This document shows positions 5,990 to 8,334 of a stretch of DNA of 8,334 bases, one piece after another. Position numbers and translations under genes: made by a program. The notes below the pieces were generated by a model. That model saw only the letters and a program-made list of their open reading frames with translations, had not been told where the DNA came from and ran no database searches. Within the stretch, counting starts at the first letter, position 1; each line of letters begins with the position of its first letter. Source of the stretch: Hyphomicrobiales bacterium (lineage in GTDB: Bacteria; Pseudomonadota; Alphaproteobacteria; Rhizobiales; Beijerinckiaceae); NCBI GenBank assembly GCA_028290125.1, contig JAQGKM010000204.1:1-8334 (forward strand), given 5' to 3'.

Positions 5990-7399
5990 TCAGATCGAGT
6001 CGTACACCATGGCTTCCGACAGCGCGGTCGCGTCGCTCATGGTCTCGAGCGTCTTGACCATGTCGAGCAGGCGCGCCTGCGCGGCGTCGTCGATGGCGCC
6101 TTCCGCACACATGCGGAACTTGCCCTCGAGGTCGGCGTCGCTGATCGGGTTCAGCGGGCCGCCGCGATAGCGTTCGTCAGCCCATTCGACCAGCGTGCGG
6201 CCGTCCTTGGTGGTGACTTCGATCCGCGAGCGGATGAGGTCGTAGCCCTTGGCGTCGATCTCGGCGTCGAGATGCACCGAGGTGGCGCGCTGCAAGGCCT
6301 GCATCTGCTCGCCGGCGACGAACGCGTCCATGAACTCGTGATGGCTGGCGCGGCGCTTGATCGCGATCATGCACAGCAGCGCGGGCATCGAGAACTTCGC
6401 CTGCAGATGGTTGACGGCGACCGGATAGCGGATCGGCTCGATGATGTTCTTGCCCGCATAAAAGCGGATCTCGACGATCTCTTCCGGCTTCAGGTCGTGC
6501 TTGGTGACGAGCGCCATCATGGCGTCCATCGACTGGTGGGTGAGGATGCCCGACGGATACGGCTTGATCGACACGCCCGGGTCGATGATCGTCAGGTTCT
6601 TGCCAAAGCCCTGCTCGAATTTGGACTCGGTCGCGCCTTCGCCCATCACGGAGAAGAAGCCCCATGGTCCGTCGAGCGCGGTCGGATCGGCGGTGAAGCC
6701 TTTCGCTGCGAGCAGCGCGGCGGTGACGCCGTTTTCAGCCGCGCGACCGACATGCAGCGGCTTCGTCATCGTGCCGAAATTGCAGCGGATGCCGGCGGCG
6801 AAGGAGGCGGCGATGCCCAAAGCATGCGCCAGCGTCTCGCCCTTCAGGCCGAGCAGCTTTGCGGCTGCGGCGGCGGCGCCGAAGGTGCCGACCGTGCCCG
6901 AGGTGTGATGGCCGCGGCGGTAATGCACCGGCTTCATCCATTCGGAAATCTTGCACTCGACTTCAAAGCCGGTCTGGAAAGCGGTCATGAACTGCTTGCC
7001 GTCGACGTTGCCGAGCTTCTGCGACATGACGAGCGCCGCCGTCAGCGGCGGGCACGACGGATGCGTCAGCAGGCCGTAGACGTGCGCCGGATCATGCGAC
7101 ACCTGCGTGTCGTCCCAGTCATGCGCGTGACCGGCGGTGGCGAGCACGCGGGCCGCGAGCGCGGCGGGCGCTTTCTTGCGGCCAGCCGCAATGACGAACG
7201 CGTCCGCGCGACCGCCCGTCTCGACGGCGTCGCGCGCCAGCATCTGCACGGAATGTTCGAGACCACCCGCAAGATAGAGGCCCAGCGTGTCGACCATGCA
7301 GCGCTTGCCGATGCGCAGCGCTTCGGCCGGCAGATCATTGTAGGTCACGTTCTCGATGAAGCTGATCGCCTCGGCGGTGACCTGGTGTTTCGTGCTCAT
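5990..7399 (-). CDS. MmgE/PrpD-family protein (2-methylcitrate dehydratase superfamily)
   Basis: A 469-residue cytoplasmic protein, the usual size for MmgE/PrpD members, which include 2-methylcitrate dehydratase, cis-aconitate decarboxylase and iminodisuccinate epimerase. Recognisable blocks are HAHDWDDTQ (91-99), LTHPS (111-115), GHHTSGTVGTFGAAAAAAK (163-181), TKPLHVGRAAENG (212-224), KPYPSGILTHQSMDA (279-293) and QAKFSMPALL (333-342). The first part should form the helical domain and roughly residues 260-410 the alpha/beta domain. His113, His164/165, Lys213 and His288 are candidate active-site residues by analogy with characterised relatives. The exact reaction is not decided by the sequence, and the lack of prpB or prpC nearby argues against a standard methylcitrate cycle. 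The ATG at 7399 is 2 bases after the regulator stop, and AGAAGG precedes it. The longer open frame upstream is antisense-like reading of the regulator gene region. Confidence 0.92.
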   Translation of the reverse strand: MSTKHQVTAEAISFIENVTYNDLPAEALRIGKRCMVDTLGLYLAGGLEHSVQMLARDAVETGGRADAFVIAAGRKKAPAALAARVLATAGHAHDWDDTQVSHDPAHVYGLLTHPSCPPLTAALVMSQKLGNVDGKQFMTAFQTGFEVECKISEWMKPVHYRRGHHTSGTVGTFGAAAAAAKLLGLKGETLAHALGIAASFAAGIRCNFGTMTKPLHVGRAAENGVTAALLAAKGFTADPTALDGPWGFFSVMGEGATESKFEQGFGKNLTIIDPGVSIKPYPSGILTHQSMDAMMALVTKHDLKPEEIVEIRFYAGKNIIEPIRYPVAVNHLQAKFSMPALLCMIAIKRRASHHEFMDAFVAGEQMQALQRATSVHLDAEIDAKGYDLIRSRIEVTTKDGRTLVEWADERYRGGPLNPISDADLEGKFRMCAEGAIDDAAQARLLDMVKTLETMSDATALSEAMVYDSI

Positions 7400-7401
7400 A
7401 T

Positions 7402-8157
7402 TCAGACCTTCTGTTGAGACGCGCCGTGGGCGGCGCTTTCGGTTTGCGTCAGGCGCTCGCGCGCCCGCATGACGTGATTGAAGTGCGCGGCATGCGCGCG
7501 CTCCGGATCCTTCGCTTCGATGGCCTCGACCATCTCGCGATGTTCGCTGTTGGAGATCGCAAGTCCGCCGCCCTGCACGAGACTGCGGGTGCGGAAGAGA
7601 TGCAGCATCTTCACGAGATCCCGGTAATGGCTCGCCAGAACCGGATTGCCGGAATGATCGATGATGTATTCGTGAAGTTCGAGGTTGAGCGGATAATAGG
7701 CGTCGAAATCCTTCGCCTTGGCGGCGCGCTCCATGTCGCCGATGAGGCGCTTGAGATCCGCCACCTCGTCGCGCGACAGGCGCTCCGCGCACAGCCGCCC
7801 GGCAAGCCCGAACAAAGCCGCGCGCACCGCATAGATGTTGCAGGCCTCGGGAAGCGAGATCGAGCGCACGAAGACGCCGCGATTGGGTTTCAGCTCGACG
7901 AGCCCGCCCGCCTCCAGTGACCGCAGCGCCTCGCGGATCGGCCCGCGGCTGACGCCAAGACGGAGCGCGAGCTGGTTTTCGTTGATGCGATCGCCGGCGG
8001 CGATTTCGCCGGCCATGATCAGACGCTCGACCTCGGCTTCGATGAGAAGCGCGAGCGAGCGGGACTTGATCAGGGCGACGTTTTCGAGAACCGAGGACAT
8101 CAGGGCTTCCATATCATGTTCGTCATTGCCGAGCGGATCTGCCTGCAAACGACGCAT
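7402..8157 (-). CDS. GntR-family transcriptional regulator, FadR subfamily
   Basis: A predicted 251-residue repressor or activator. The winged helix-turn-helix lies at about residues 33-98, with GEIAAGDRINENQLALRLGVS followed by RGPIREALRSLEAGGLVE and the wing GVFV. The C-terminal helical FCD ligand domain starts near residue 105. It carries candidate metal or acid ligands His162, His206 and His225; the position four before His162 is Asn158, where Asp is frequent. FCD regulators usually respond to organic acids, which fits the downstream MmgE/PrpD and receptor genes. The stop is 2 bases from the MmgE/PrpD start, so they are co-transcribed and this is probably the local regulator. The ATG at 8157 is chosen because GGAGGGG lies 6 bases upstream. 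ATGs at 8112 and 8100 are possible, and the first 20 or so residues are outside the conserved domain. Confidence 0.92.
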   Translation of the reverse strand: MRRLQADPLGNDEHDMEALMSSVLENVALIKSRSLALLIEAEVERLIMAGEIAAGDRINENQLALRLGVSRGPIREALRSLEAGGLVELKPNRGVFVRSISLPEACNIYAVRAALFGLAGRLCAERLSRDEVADLKRLIGDMERAAKAKDFDAYYPLNLELHEYIIDHSGNPVLASHYRDLVKMLHLFRTRSLVQGGGLAISNSEHREMVEAIEAKDPERAHAAHFNHVMRARERLTQTESAAHGASQQKV

Positions 8158-8185
8158 CAAGTTCCCCTCCCCCTTATGGGGAGGG
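8158..8185 (-). promoter_or_regulatory. Regulator gene ribosome binding site inside a hairpin
   Basis: On the minus strand CCCTCCCC, loop ATAAG, and GGGGAGGG form an 8-bp perfect stem (8165-8185). The Shine-Dalgarno sequence GGAGGGG (8164-8170) overlaps the 3' arm and is followed by 6 bases and the ATG at 8157. Folding would hide the ribosome binding site. The sequence also resembles a common CCCTCCCC-type dispersed repeat of Hyphomicrobiales, so its position may be accidental. Confidence 0.5.
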
Positions 8186-8210
8186 AGACGCACAGTGGCG
8201 ACACGTCCAA

Positions 8211-8334
8211 CTAGTGACGCAGGTCGCGCAGCCGCGTCGGGCCTGACGTTTCGAACAGCCCGGTGACGACGCCGCGCGCGACATCGGCATCTTTCGCCTG
8301 CCAGCCGCCGTAAATCGCATTGTCGACGAACTTG
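8211..8334 (-). CDS. C-terminal end of an unrecognised protein
   Basis: A minus-strand frame enters from the right edge and gives 40 residues ending DLRH before a TAG at 8211-8213. The composition (FVDNAIYGGWQAKD, then ARGVVTGLFETSGP) is ordinary for a soluble enzyme, and codon use resembles the neighbours, so a real gene is likely. I do not recognise the family from this fragment. The stop is 53 bases before the regulator start with no clear terminator other than the hairpin at 8165-8185, so it may head the same operon. Confidence 0.6.
   Translation of the reverse strand, partial: KFVDNAIYGGWQAKDADVARGVVTGLFETSGPTRLRDLRH

Noticed and set aside
5498..7417. A 639-codon plus-strand open frame opposite the SDR and MmgE/PrpD genes
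   Set aside because: It is rich in Arg, His, Ala and Gly with no recognisable domain, and lies antisense to two clear family members. Long antisense frames are expected in DNA this GC-rich.
7400..7792. N-terminal extension of the MmgE/PrpD protein
   Set aside because: This stretch overlaps the GntR gene in another frame and is Arg/Ser-rich without family similarity; the ATG at 7399 gives the normal start.
8158..8193. 12-residue extension of the GntR regulator (containing PPHKGEG)
   Set aside because: It translates the hairpin and repeat-like CCCTCCCC sequence; the ribosome binding site favours 8157.

Overview
The window is GC-rich, densely packed DNA with typical alphaproteobacterial content, most like the order Hyphomicrobiales (Bradyrhizobium and relatives). 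This rests on three things: an Omp25/Omp31-type outer-membrane barrel, Bug-type solute receptors beside catabolic genes, and two copies of a palindromic dispersed repeat starting CGTCATTGCGAG that I recognise from that group. The assignment is inference from style, not from a marker gene. No RNA gene, CRISPR array, transposase or integrase was seen, and no stretch over 300 bases lacks a gene.

Left part, plus strand (1-1983): the 3' two-thirds of a TauC/SsuC-like ABC permease overlaps by four bases (ATGA) an amidase-signature hydrolase. This looks like uptake followed by hydrolysis of an amide or other organic nitrogen compound. A 159-base convergent gap follows, with a degenerate palindromic repeat and a terminator-like hairpin.

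Middle part (2143-4088): on the minus strand upp (uracil phosphoribosyltransferase, pyrimidine salvage) overlaps by GTGA a small SRPBCC-fold protein. Divergent from upp, on the plus strand, is an outer-membrane beta-barrel protein with a signal peptide and a TTG start.

Right part, minus strand (8334 down to 4093): an apparent operon runs unknown gene (only its C-terminus is present), FadR-type GntR regulator, MmgE/PrpD-family protein, SDR-family protein, Bug/TctC-type periplasmic receptor. The regulator and MmgE/PrpD genes are 2 bases apart. A near-perfect 35-base inverted repeat lies between the SDR and receptor genes. Together they suggest regulated capture and breakdown of a carboxylate whose identity the sequence does not reveal. 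The most unusual protein is the SDR: the catalytic Ser and Tyr positions are Gly and Val, while the cofactor-binding fold and the active-site Lys are kept.
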